Shown: positions 23,726 through 34,407 of the stretch, piece by piece
How the letters are laid out: each line of letters begins with the position of its first letter
How positions within the stretch are numbered: position 1 is the first letter of the stretch
From: Alectoria sarmentosa
Taxonomy: Eukaryota > Ascomycota > Lecanoromycetes > Lecanorales > Parmeliaceae
Direction: 5' to 3'
Assembly (NCBI GenBank): GCA_009733775.1
Contig: WOGZ01000071.1
Coordinates: forward strand, 1-64,000
Length of the DNA stretch: 64,000 bases
Translations under genes and position numbers: made by a program
Notes under the pieces: generated by a model
Database searches by the model: none
Seen by the model: the letters and a program-made list of their open reading frames with translations, nothing else
What the model was told of the DNA's origin: nothing

Positions 23726-24788
23726 TAAGTAGAGCACCTGCTCCACCATAGAAAATATTCAACCAAGCTAACAGAATCTGGTATTGCAAAGGACTCTCTT
23801 CTGCTCACCGTTGCTCGGAGCATCTCAAGTCAACGCCTTCGAATCATTTCATACTCCATCTCGTGACAAGCAAAAGGAGAAACCGTTGATGCCATTTCGT
23901 TCTCCAGGTTCAAAGCACGCAACAGAAGAGAAAAGAGAGGGAGAGAAAGAAAAGGAAAGTCAAGGATCCTCCAAGGACATTCCTTGTGCCAGGACAGGAC
24001 TCTCCTTGTGCAAAGCTAGCACATCAAATATACCTCAACCTCTCTTGCACACCACTCACATCCATTCACATCCATCTTTGTCCCTTTTCCAATCCATAAA
24101 GTCGTACATACATGAATGCCCACAAGCAATCCTTGCCCAATTCCAGAACCTCTAGCGTCATCTGGCTACACCTTACCTCAGCAAGCGCCGGCAGTACCCG
24201 TGAAGAAAAGCCCCCTTTTTGTCTGCGCCCGGACACCTTAGTCATGCGCTGGGGAAGGAAAATAGCAAAGTGGTCTAGAAAGCAAACACAGCTGCAGTTG
24301 CGTTGGGAGATTTAAAATTCCATGTTGGTCCTTCTATTTAGAATTGCTTGGAACTATGTTCAATCCTCTCAGATTCCATGAACCACGAATTTCACACTAT
24401 CTGCCCCTAGCATTCCATTTATCCACACTAGAACAACCCATCCCACACGTGCTCTACTTCCAGTCCAACACTCTGCGAATACCAACCGTACCAATACCGA
24501 TACGAGAGTCCCAGCACTTAGCAATCTCTTCGAAGAACCGCACGCAGCCTTTCCACCGATCCTCAACCCCCAACCAAACGCAGCCCACGACCAACAAGAA
24601 AAGGTACCACCGCAGCCCAGAACCTACGGATCTCCATCTCCCGACTCAACCATCCCTGCTCCCTCACATGCCTTTCCTCCCACATCCTCAGTTGCTTATT
24701 CCCCATTTCCTCCCGCTGGCATTTACTCCTCTCGATCGCAGCTGCATCACAGTCAGTCTTGAACCCCCCCCCCTCCACGACGCCAATA
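23726..24788. other. Intergenic region (1.1 kb), no convincing gene
   Basis: Short frames only. The C/A-rich strand bias from 24360 to 24790 makes a long but motif-free + frame of 157 codons, with none of the properties of a real gene. Confidence 0.45.
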
Positions 24789-25115
24789 TCAATTGGACTC
24801 AGGGATCCCACCCTTGATCTTCCCCCACAGATCCCACCCGCTGCCCAAGTCTCGAGTCCGCTGCCGTTTCCGCTCTTCCACCGCGGCCGCAAGACCGGCG
24901 TCTCTACTCCGTGCTTTTATCTTGTAGAAATCTTCAACGGCTTTCAGGGCATCATTGTAGCCGGTTTGGCGCCAGAGTTGGATGAGGAGGAGGGTATCTT
25001 CTGGTAGTGGATTTTGGGTTAGGCAGTCGGTCCAGACGAAGTAGATTGAGTCTTTAAGCCATGTGGGAGGAGAAGGAGGAGCAGGAGCGGGAGGGAAATC
25101 GGTGTCGGTAGACAT
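24789..25115 (-). CDS. Small hypothetical protein P1, 108 aa
   Basis: A single-exon frame: MSTDTDFPPAPAPPSPPTWL, then helical segments (VWTDCLTQNPLPEDTLLLIQLW, cited here only in part; ALKAVEDFYKIK) and a basic C-terminal part (EERKRQRTRDLGSGWDLW, then GKIKGG). It resembles the protein at 32504-32779 over its length: ALK(A/T)..EF, then a charged helix, a Gly-containing turn and a terminal LW-K-(I/L)-(K/R)-G motif. No known domain or signal peptide. Its ATG lies about 35 bp beyond the last recognisable pol residues of the decayed copia element, so its promoter must lie within transposon sequence. Moderate confidence that it is a real gene, mainly from the paralogy. Confidence 0.55.
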   Translation of the reverse strand: MSTDTDFPPAPAPPSPPTWLKDSIYFVWTDCLTQNPLPEDTLLLIQLWRQTGYNDALKAVEDFYKIKARSRDAGLAAAVEERKRQRTRDLGSGWDLWGKIKGGIPESN

Positions 25116-25149
25116 TGGTAAGGTTGATGTTCTGTAATGACTATTAGTT

Positions 25150-25420
25150 TTGGAGCGCGTTTATAAGAGCCTTCGTGAGTCCATCTGCTGCCATGTCATT
25201 GATGGGTACCCATTCGAATTTTACGGCTCCGGTTTCAACTTGATCTCGTACGAAATGCCATTATATATTGATATGCTTCGTACGCGAGTGAAAGCGAGAG
25301 TCCTTTGTTAATGCAATAGCCCCCTAATTATTTATTTTAATTAATATGAACTTTATAAGCAATTCAAAGCCGATATCCAACTTTGATAATAGTCGTGTCA
25401 ACCATATTGCTTTCTTTGCC
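25150..25420 (-). pseudogene. Copia RNase H remnant, comparatively unmutated
   Basis: The last part of pol reads SRTKHI, HFVRDQVETGAVKFEWVP and DMAADGLTKAL with only one internal stop, unlike the body of the element. GC content rises here to near the genomic level, so mutation faded towards this edge. The element ends abruptly after LTKALINALQN with two stops, next to the P1 gene. Confidence 0.85.
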
Positions 25421-25869
25421 GCCTGAGTCTAAATCATATATTCAATCTCACATGATGATAAAGCGATTAATTGCTATCGTTTAAATATTCAATTGATCGT
25501 ATCATTATACAATAAGAATATATAGGTTTTAAAGAATCGACGGATCTCTTAATCTGAGATTCAATCAGCATCCGTGTAACCTTTCAATTCATCGACCGTT
25601 TCATAAATGATTTCGTGATTCATAATATTCTTTAGGTAACGGATCACTCGTTTGACGATTATATGATGTTTAATGTTTGAATTTTGATTATAATGAGAAA
25701 GTATCGTAACGGTAAAGCATATATTGAAACGAGTTTATATTATGAAATATATAATCGATTTTATTATCGATTGATATCGTAATATATCTTTCGATTTAGC
25801 TTTGTCGATGACTTTCTCTTATAATAATGCATTAATTATCATCGATATGAGTATAAATGCACAATCGAT

Positions 25870-26400
25870 CATTTCGAAACGAGTTAATATCTTTTTTAAA
25901 TATGTTGTTTATGTGATGCGTACAGTACGCTTGAGGCGATTTTTTTATATTTTTATATCAAGATAATATGTAAATAAATCGAGATCGATTATAACGAATC
26001 GCTTATATAAATCTTATTTGAATTATTCAATATGTTTAAATTTCTTAAAATTATAAATTTAAATATTATTCATATAAACGTTAATAATAAACTTTATAAT
26101 TTTATTAACAAAAAGAAAATGATCGAATTCGATATGTTTGAAATCTTTAAATTTAAGAAATTCGCGTAATGTAAAGTATTATTCGCGTGATAATTGTTTA
26201 AGATCATATAATGCTTTAAATAAAAGATATATCAAATCGTATTTGCTCTTTTTATACTCTTTAAGTTATTTCACATAAATCGTTTTCTTTAAAAATAAGT
26301 TTAAAAATGCGATAATAACATTCATTTGCTTATAATTTAAATCGTAATAAATCATAATTATAAATAATACCTTAAATAACATAAACTTTATTATTAAAAT
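25870..26400 (-). pseudogene. Copia reverse transcriptase remnant
   Basis: In one minus frame, interrupted by stops, can be read MNVIIAFLN, ETIY-like KKTIYVK, LLFKALYDLKQLSRE and FDHFLFVN, followed by VYMNNI where the catalytic YVDD-type motif is expected. The replacement of Asp codons (GA to AA) fits RIP. Non-functional. Confidence 0.85.
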
Positions 26401-27589
26401 GAAGATTTGATCGTAATTAAAATTATAAATTTGTTTAAAACCTCGTATTATTCATTTAAATTTATAAAAAATAAAGTTATCGAATTTCTTTTTAATCTTG
26501 TAAACTCATTTATTTATAAAAATATATATATTTTTCGTTTTCGAAACAAGCTTTCAAATATTTATTATAACAAAGAATTGCATTTGCTTATTTATAAATT
26601 TTTGTCATTTATGTATATAGAAATTATTTATGATTTATTCGTAGGTTAAAAGCTCTTAATTATTTATTTTCTTTATAATTTAATGATTTTTCATTTCGAT
26701 TATCTGTTAAACGATAGCAGCAAAATCGAATTTCGATTCAAAATTATAATAATTTGAGTCGTCGTGATTAAAAGTAATTTGTTTATAATATAGACGTTTA
26801 AATTCAAAAATTTTGCTATATTTGATATATGCAATTGCTTTTTAAACTCACATTTTCGTATTATTTCATTTCTTATTTAATTGAACTTTTTAAAAGGATT
26901 TCGAAATGCGTTTTGGTCGCATAGTGTAAATTGCATCGATATTTAAATTTGAATATGCTTTTGAGTTATCAAAAGATATCTTTTTAAGATTTTTTTTATC
27001 AAATGCGTTTACGCTCATGTCTTTCTCTCTCATATCTTCAAAATCTTCGTTAAAAATTCGTGAAATGAGAATATTTTGAATCTTTTCAAGGTCAGATAAA
27101 TGTGTATATGTATTTATAACGTTATGTGATATATGTGAATGCTTAATAAAGTTATTCTCTGATTCGAATACATTTATAGCATCATTATTTGTGATCTCGA
27201 TTAATTAATAACTCGTGTTTAATACAATTAACGTTATTATTCGTGATTCGTCGAAGTTCATATGCGATGTTCGTTTCATTTTATTTGTAATTGAATTTCA
27301 TATTCGAAAGATATTCGTTTCTTCGTAATCGAGTAAATAACATTTCTTATTACGTTTATCAAGCTTTTTACGTTTTTCTTTAAATATATAAATTTATACA
27401 ACGCATTCGATAATCCTTATATGCCCGAAAAATAACTTTTCGTCGATTTATATTTCGTATAATGTGATACCTTGAAGGCGTGTAATAAAGCTTTTATTTT
27501 TTTGATACATTTTAATGTGTAAAAATTCGAATCATAGATAACGTAACAATTTGAAGTCAAATAACATAACTCGTATATCGTTCATAATT

Positions 27590-28390
27590 ATGCGATTTTA
27601 AACCTCGTTAAAATCATTTTATTTAAATGTGTAAATCACAATTAATTCGAATATAACGTTTGCGTCTTTAAAGTAATCTTTAAATTGTTTATTTATAAAC
27701 TCAATATTATTATCGAAACGAACGATCTTGATTTTATAATTAAATTAATGTTTTATTTGAATCTTTCAATCACGAAATAACTTATAAGTCTCGTTTTTGC
27801 GTTAAAATGTGAAACATTAAATTCGAAATGTAATTTGATCGATAAAAAGCATATAATATTTGATTTTATCGATAAACGATACATTAAACGAATCTTTTAA
27901 ATTCATATAAATTTTATTGAATTTTTCGAATATCTCATATTAAAGTCTTCTTAATACTTTTCGTGATGATTTCGTTTTGAAACAAATCTCACATATCGAT
28001 CGTACACGTGATTTTTATGTTAATATGATACTTTTATTTATATTAACGAGTCTCTTCAAATTCGTTTTATTTAAATGATTTATTCGTTAATGTCATAGCT
28101 CGACGATCTTTTCATTAAATATAAAATTAATCATTAATGTTTTTATGTTTTGTTAAATGAATATAACAACTCGAATAAATGATTGTGAAACGTTAAGTAA
28201 ATAAATGTTATTCACCTTAAAAACACTTTTTATGTGCTTGTTATTTTTAAAAATATGATAATAATCATCGAGAAACGTGATATCGAATCCTTTTCGAATT
28301 ATTTAATTGATAAAAAAAAGATCACATGTGAGATTCGAAACATATAAAACGTCTTAAACGCTTATGATGTTGCTGAATTCATTCGACAAT
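27590..28390 (-). pseudogene. Copia pre-integrase and integrase-core remnant
   Basis: Visible on the minus strand: DVLYVSNLTCDLFFIN and FDITFLDDYYHIFKNN (pre-integrase), CEICFKTKSSRKVLRRL, YYMLFIDQITFR, KNETYKLFRD and IVRFDNNIEFINKQFKDY (integrase catalytic core). Several in-frame stops are present. The conserved D-N-G of the core appears as DNN. Confidence 0.88.
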
Positions 28391-28584
28391 AATTATTTTT
28401 TGTTATTATTCGTTAATGAAGCACATTTTGAACATTTAAGTGAATCGCCGTCGTTTTTATAATTTGAATTATTTGAATTTTTCGAAATACGATCATTAAT
28501 GTTATTGTTATTATTATCACGTTCTCGTTCAATTCGTTCATCTCGTTTTAAATTAATATTTTTTTTAAAAACCTTTTTGTTCTT

Positions 28585-28773
28585 TTATTCTTTGTGATAT
28601 CTTTTTATAATTACGATTATAATTATCTTTTTAATGTCCCTCTTAAAAAGTCGATCTTCTTCATAAAAAAGTGTAACAAATTTATCAAAGTTTGAAATAT
28701 CGTTTAACTGCGTAAGTATACGATGTACGAAATCCTTATATTTACTATTTAAGTTGTTTAATAACATAAACAT
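28585..28773 (-). pseudogene. Copia gag fragment
   Basis: A 62-codon open stretch with LLNNLNSKYKDFVHRIL and FDKFVTLFYEEDRLFKRD, matching the UBN2-type gag region of fungal Ty1/copia elements. It is the longest stop-free piece left in the element. Confidence 0.88.
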
Positions 28774-29418
28774 TAATATTCAACCCTCAATTGAAACTCT
28801 TATTCGTTTAAGTTTTTTCGATTTTGTGCGTAAATTAACGATATAATCTTTCATTAAGTTCTTATTATTGAATAAAATAATGTTTCACAGTTTTTATAAT
28901 TTGATGAAGCGAAATACGAATTCGAAATTTATATAATTCGTTTATAATTTAATTTATCTGTTTATGATTATATCATCGTTTTTTATTAATTCGATTGATT
29001 TGTCGCCACATATCGAATAAATGAGTTCGTTAATTTAATTATTAAAATCTTATTAAATAGCGATAATCTTTTGATAAATTAATATCTTTTGTTTGATAGA
29101 TTCGCTTATTATTTTTATGTAAATCGTTTCATCGTTTAATTGTTTTTATTCAATTATTTTTTTAAATAAATCATTTAAAAACATGATTATTTCTTTATTA
29201 ACGACGTTTCATAATTTATTATATTTCAAAACACTTCTTATTTTCTCGAACCATTGTTGATAATTTTTCTATCTTTTGAATTTGTGAAAATCTCATATCT
29301 TTATTAATTTAACAACATTTATAATAAATAAATATATAATAATCATTTTATATAACGATTATAATAAATGTTTATTTTTAATTGAAGATAAAGATGTAAA
29401 GACCACGAATGTGAAAAT

Positions 29419-29430
29419 CCGGGCTCATAA
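29419..29430 (-). other. Copia primer-binding site, complementary to the anticodon arm of initiator tRNA-Met
   Basis: Reading the + strand, CCGGGCTCATAA lies 2 bp inside the LTR boundary. GGGCTCATAA is identical to the anticodon stem-loop of eukaryotic initiator tRNA-Met (CAT anticodon), so the element's minus-strand PBS pairs with the 3' end of a tRNA half cut in the anticodon loop. This mode is known for Drosophila copia. It is not the usual tRNA 3'-CCA pairing. Confidence 0.8.
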
Positions 29431-29432
29431 TC

Positions 29433-29654
29433 TGTTGAAGAATAAGGTTATTCAGTAATGATCTCATGTGTAAATAATAGGCTTGACTTATTGTTCTACT
29501 ATGTAAAAGTGCAGGTTATTTATACTATGTGACGCCTGTGGCAAATACACGCTAGTATATTGCCACCTGGAGTAGTGTTAACACACTGTTCTTAACATAC
29601 TGTTAGTACTGGATAGTGGATCATATGCAGGTTTCCGATTGGCTGATTCCAACA
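29433..29654 (-). repeat. 5' LTR of the copia element, ~222 bp
   Basis: Bounded by TGTTGAAG on the + strand left side and TTCCAACA on the right, giving TG...CA ends with short inverted repeats (TGTTG/CAACA). In the minus orientation it contains TATAAATAA (29516-29524), a plausible promoter TATA box. It is close to normal GC and little damaged. Only one copy is present in the window. Confidence 0.85.
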
Positions 29655-32503
29655 CTTAGCGCTGGGATACGAGAATGTGCCTGTTCAGGCCTCTCTTCGC
29701 TACTAGCTGCCCCTGGCGATGGGACAGCCCAACCATTATCATGAGTGTACCCTCATTTGAGTGTGTGATGTGTGCATTTGAGTATGCAAGCACTAAGCTA
29801 GAATGCGATCTATTGGTTGCAGTCCGAGCAACACCAAACTCAACTTCCGAATTCGAGACCGTCACACCAAGCCTAGCACAAAAGCCTCGAGCCACAACAT
29901 TTCAATATATGCTATCAACAGTGCGAACCCGACCTCTAAATCAGAGAAATCAGCAATTCCACAAGAGTGACTCCACGTAGAACCTCTATTTCAAGCACCT
30001 CAGAAATTACCTCTCCCGTCCACAAAAAATATACCGCCTCATATCCTTAATACAAATACGTTCAACGAAGCAGAGACGCCAGCAACTCCACCTCCCATAT
30101 CTACCGAGCACTCTCACTAGGATCCGTCCCCATACAAACCGCACCATCTAGATCGACGACCTCCACATTTTTACCTACCAACGACCACGCACGATCCATC
30201 CGAAACCGTTTGACAAGGCGCAGGAGCAGCAAGCAACAGGAGAAAGCAGTGCCGTCACCTGCCAGCCAAGCCTCAGCCGAATCTCCCCGAATCTGCCTGA
30301 CCGACAGCCTGACACATGCAAGTCTTGGGCGCCCTTGCGAGTGGTTCCGATTTCCGCTCTGCTACGGCAAAAAGAAAAAAACATGTACCACGACATCTGC
30401 ACCAAGGCCGATCTTCTTGATCTCTTTCCCAGTCAAAGTAGACGACAAGGTAAGCATCGAGTGTGCAGCTCTGGGTTATTAATCATACGGACATGGCTGT
30501 TTAGAGATGCGAGAGGTATTATTACGAGTACAACTGCTATGATCAATGATAAGTTAATAATCTATTCGAAAATAGCGTACTTTGCAAAGACCTTCATTTC
30601 TGTTGCGGTAGATTTATCATCTCGTCACCATCCCATTAAAAAAAATCAATACAAAACAAGCATCTCGATTTCACAACTTTCCAACATCCATTTATCTCAT
30701 CCTCTCCACAAATCTCACCCCCCTTTCATCTCCCCTCCCCTCCCCCCCCCTCCGATCCCGCAAAACCCAATAATTAACACATCACATGCCATCCAAAAAC
30801 CAATGCCCCATCTCTCAACCAAAATAAATAAACAAACCTTTCAGAATCCCAGCACTAATACCAGTGCCCGTCTCCCCGAACTGTCACTGAACCGTAAGAT
30901 ATTTCCGAAAAAAGTTCATCGCGATACTATACCGCTCCGCTAGCCGGGACATCTTGCTTCCCCCCTCCCAAATCGCCGAACCCTAGTGGACAAACATGCT
31001 GTTTAAGTACAACACCCATTCCACGCCGTTCTTCAGTGTCTACCTTACGTAGCGCCAAGTTTTAGTTCCGATTGATTGAATGAATGCGTGTGTCGTGTTC
31101 CTGCTCTTTGAACCAAGTATTCGCGCACATGAGACGGGGATGGTGAAGGGGAAGGACGGATGGATGGATGGATGGATGGATAGATTGATTGATTGATTGA
31201 TTGATTGATGCCACACAACCCCCCTCCCCCCATATAATTCCCACTTACAGAATCAATCCACGATCTCTTTCGTTCATCAGCCTTTCAACCCCCCCCCCCT
31301 CCCCCCACAAAAAAACCAAAAACTCCCCCTTTTACTCCTCTCCCGCTCGCCAAATCCACCAACTTAACCATCTATCATTTCCTACAACACTCATCCACAC
31401 GCGATTAAAACGTTATAAGTAAAGAAAAAAAAGAAAAAAAACCATCACACAATCCCCCCCCCCCCTCCTCAAAAAAAACATTGAGAATCCTCCGCTCATA
31501 AGATCCACAAACTTGAAATGAACGTCGCTCGCAAAATCCCACCCCCCTTACCCAAACTACCATTTCACCAATTATCCTTTCAATGAAATCAATAATAATA
31601 ATAAAATACAGTAATGAATTGCCCATCACAACAGCATCAGCGCCTCGACGGTGCAAGGTTTCACGAGACCGATGAAATGGAATGGAATGGATTTGGCTCA
31701 GGGATATATATATCTAAGTATAATGGGCCGCCTATTGGAAAATCAAATCAAATCAAATCAAATCAAATCACATCAAATCACATCAAATCCTTTGCGTGCG
31801 TGTATGATCAGGCTTGCGTGCAGTATCAGCCTTGGGGGGGTTCGGCGGCCTACATACATACATACATACATACACACAGCTAGCTAGTTAAGTGAGTCAT
31901 ATATAGGCCAAAACTCCCGCTACGTATATTAGTAGTGATAATGATAGTGATAGTGACAGGGATAAGGGGTGGGGGAAAGAAAAGGACTTTGATGGTTCAG
32001 AGGCAAGCCGCTTTCAAGGGTGATTAGGGAGGAAGCTAGCTGGAAGAGATGTGCCGAAGAAATTCTTGTTGGTAGAAGAAAAGAGGCCAAATTTTGAATC
32101 CCCTTGGGATGGATGCCATGAGTGATGCCGCATGAATAAAAGACAAAGCAAGCAAGCTGCCGGAATCCATCATAGATGAAAGAACACACAGTACCATGCA
32201 TGCCAGTTTCCTCCCGCGTATTTAGGTAGCAGGCCCATAGCAACCGTCGCTCTGTTCAAAAGCTAGCCACCATCTCGATCCTATTTATGCCAGAAAATCC
32301 CATCGCGGATCATTCCGTCTTGCCATGTATTCTCCCGAATATAAGTAAGGCGTTATGACTAGTAGGCTTGTTGCGCTCAGAAGAGTGGGTCTTTGATGAT
32401 CCGACGACGGGAATGAAAGGAAAAATGGGGCTTGCTAAGGCTGGAGGGACGGAGCTTTGGAGCACCCATGTCTAGCCTTAGTGCTTCAAACGTGAAACGA
32501 GGC
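29655..32503. repeat. Intergenic region (2.8 kb) rich in microsatellites
   Basis: No gene is supported. Simple repeats: (GGAT)n followed by (GATT)n at 31157-31209, (CAAAT)n at ~31740-31790, and (CATA)n at ~31850-31875. C-rich homopolymer runs occur at ~30740, 31285 and 31455. Short open frames here are dominated by these repeats. Confidence 0.75.
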
Positions 32504-32779
32504 CTACATTCCACGCAATTTTGCCCACAGTCTCTTGCGCAACGACATCGTCCCCCCCAGCGCAACCTGACGATTTGCGGCTAGCTCTGCAAGCCATCTT
32601 TCTCTCGACTCATCTCCCTTTACTATCGCAAATTCCACGATCGTCTTCAGGGCATTTTCGTCACGCTCTCTGTCTCGATGAAGTAAATTGTAGAGTAGTG
32701 CACAGTCCGTCGGGTTCAAGTGGGACTCGAGCTGTTCGAAGGCAATGAAGCTTGAGAAGACCTCCTGAAGAATCGACAT
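32504..32779 (-). CDS. Small hypothetical protein P2, 91 aa, apparent paralog of P1
   Basis: A single-exon frame starting MSILQEVFSSFIAFEQLESH, then LNPTDCALLYNLLHRD, ENALKTIVEFAIVKGDE and SLRKRLWAKLRGM. The ALKTIVEF...LWAKLRG arrangement matches ALKAVEDF...LWGKIKG in P1, with similar spacing (about 45 residues). The predicted structure is all-helical and soluble, with no signal peptide or known domain. It lies on the same strand as P1, on the other side of the copia element. Function unknown. Confidence 0.55.
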   Translation of the reverse strand: MSILQEVFSSFIAFEQLESHLNPTDCALLYNLLHRDRERDENALKTIVEFAIVKGDESRERWLAELAANRQVALGGTMSLRKRLWAKLRGM

Positions 32780-33699
32780 CGTGGATAGCGTTTGAATTTA
32801 TAGCCTTGATGGAAGCTAGAAGTGACCAGAGTCAGATCGTTGGTGCAACGTACCCTTTTCAACGCTTGCGGTGGGATTCAACGACCTCAGCGGGATCGCT
32901 GAGTGTGGGTATGCTGCAAGACCTGAGTAGAAGTGCGCGAGCGAAGTGTTCCAAAGGGCTTGGATAGGTAGGATGGTAGGACGCAGTCTGTGTCGGAGAG
33001 GGCTTGTTTGCTGTTCCAGAGGGAGGAGATCGTATTCTACGGCCTGTAAGCAAGAATTTTTCCACACCACGGACAGCGAGGAAAGGAGAATACCCTTCGG
33101 AAGCAAAGACCTAATACTCCTCCAGACGAACTGTTCCTGTAGGCTGGTGGCTCTGTTGCGGCGCAAACGGCAGAGCTGTGAGGTCTTGTCTTGTTCAGTG
33201 TTGCTAAATAGGATCTGTTGAGGAAGACTTGAAGAAGGTGAAAGAGCTGATCTAACTCGAAGACAAGCTGCTGATGAAGACTTTGAGAAGGATGGAAACC
33301 AGGAGATAATGAGTGCTGATGTGGTAGTGTGTCCTGAAGCTTTAGATTTTGTGTAACAGCCGTAGAATGATGACCGGAGGAGCGCGCTGTGGCCAAAATT
33401 GCTTTGATGCGGAAGCGTCCAGCCGAAGGCACTAGAATTCATGCACGCAAGCATTGCAACAAACCACCCTTCGTACCTACACAAAAGCACTGCACGGTCT
33501 CTTTACCCATTCCAACTCTCCAAAGCAGCTCTATTGTTGGTGACACTCGATTCGCTGCATCTCGTGGTCCAGGAGTGACGGTCCTTAGCTCCACACCAAA
33601 ACATCCACTCTAGACACCGTCAAGCCTCCTGTGCAGGTTACTGCACGAGCATACAACGACTTGCAGCAGGAACAGCGAACTCATCGCCTTCAGGTTACC
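32780..33699. other. Unresolved region between P2 and the next gene
   Basis: The minus strand has a 224-codon open frame (33490-32816) and an overlapping 131-codon frame. Neither shows a recognised motif, and I could not join them by splicing into a coherent protein. A decayed gene or antisense noise are both possible. Confidence 0.35.
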
Positions 33700-34407
33700 A
33701 TGTTCTCGAAGCGTGCTGACGGCTTGCTTGCTAGCAAGCGCAAGCGGTCACCAAGCCCTTCGCCGTCACCTATGAGTAAAGCTCCACACAATGGTTCGAG
33801 CCACAAAAAGCAACAAGCAGAAAATGGTATACCCTTCAGTGCCGTTCTATCCGATGAAGCTGAACCCACGCTAACATGACTGATAGCGGCTGAGGCGTCG
33901 ACGTCTACAAGCGAAGGACCTGTCTTACCACATACCGAGAACGCAGCGGCTGCCACCGTTGGACCCTCCAATACGGTCTACGGAGGGACCAGAGCCCCTA
34001 ACTCAAAGTCTTCAACGACCACCAGGCCTGGACGTCCACAACCACAGCCCACAATGACCGGGGTCGCTCCAAACAAAATGCCAGAGAAGGCTGCTGCTCC
34101 TAATGGAATCGCCCTCCCTGACACCGACAATCAGGCCACGTCTGCCATACACAACAGCCATCAGCCTGTCAGCAACGTTGTCTACCCTGCCAGCAACAGC
34201 ATTGTATATCCTGCCAGCAACAACGTTGTACACCCAGCAGCCCCTCCAAGTACAATTCCAGCGTACTCTCTTGCCCGTCGTCATCGTCCATATGTTGGCG
34301 CTTTCAGTAAAAATCCATGTGATGACTTCGAGGTCCCTCGCCAGCTGTTTGATTCAGTCAGCTCCACTGGGGTTCCCTCCAATGGCCCGAAGAATTCTGG
34401 CACCTAA
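33700..34407 (+). CDS. Hypothetical Pro/Ser/Ala-rich protein, 215 aa, two exons
   Basis: Exons 33700-33826 and 33887-34407 with a 60-bp intron (branch CTAACATGACTGATAG); 216 codons in frame. It starts MFSKRADGLLASKRKRSPSP: a basic KRKR-SPSPSPSP block that looks like a nuclear localisation signal followed by SP phosphorylation sites. The middle is disordered (Ala/Thr/Pro/Asn). A short tandem repeat of the type V-(V/I)-Y-PASN occurs three times (NVVYPASN, SIVYPASN, NVVHPA). The C-terminal third is more ordered, with ARRHRPYVGAFSKNPCDDFE and VPRQLFDSVSS. No family is recognised. An in-frame GTG upstream is not used as a start. Confidence 0.6.

Larger units (their letters stand above)
25150..29654 (-). 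mobile_element. Ty1/copia LTR retrotransposon, RIP-degraded and 3'-truncated
   Basis: A sharply AT-rich block (~25.4-29.4 kb) whose minus strand still shows the copia order gag, integrase, reverse transcriptase, RNase H, with many stop codons of the TAA/TGA type expected from C-to-T mutation. Recognisable pieces: gag (LNSKYKDFVHRILTQLND), a zinc-knuckle remnant CSKC near 28430, pre-integrase (KGFDITFLDDYYHIFKNN) near 28300, integrase (CEICFKTKSSRKV) from ~27990, reverse transcriptase (ALYDLKQLSRE, EFDHFLFVN) at ~26330-25880, and RNase H (TKDSRFHSRTKHI, DMAADGLTKAL) at ~25330-25160. A 5' LTR is present at 29433-29654. No 3' LTR is found at the other end. RIP is the likely cause because the damage is transition-biased and the element ends are spared. 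Confidence 0.93.

Noticed and set aside
31045..31244. Repeating INQSINQS / HPSIHPS frames
   Set aside because: They are translations of the (GATT)n and (GGAT)n microsatellites.
32816..33490. 224-codon minus-strand frame
   Set aside because: Ser/Leu-rich composition with no motif. An overlapping frame in another phase looks equally plausible, so neither is supported.
33790..33800. GGTTCGAGCC resembling a tRNA B-box
   Set aside because: It lies inside exon 1 of the gene at 33700 and has no cloverleaf context.
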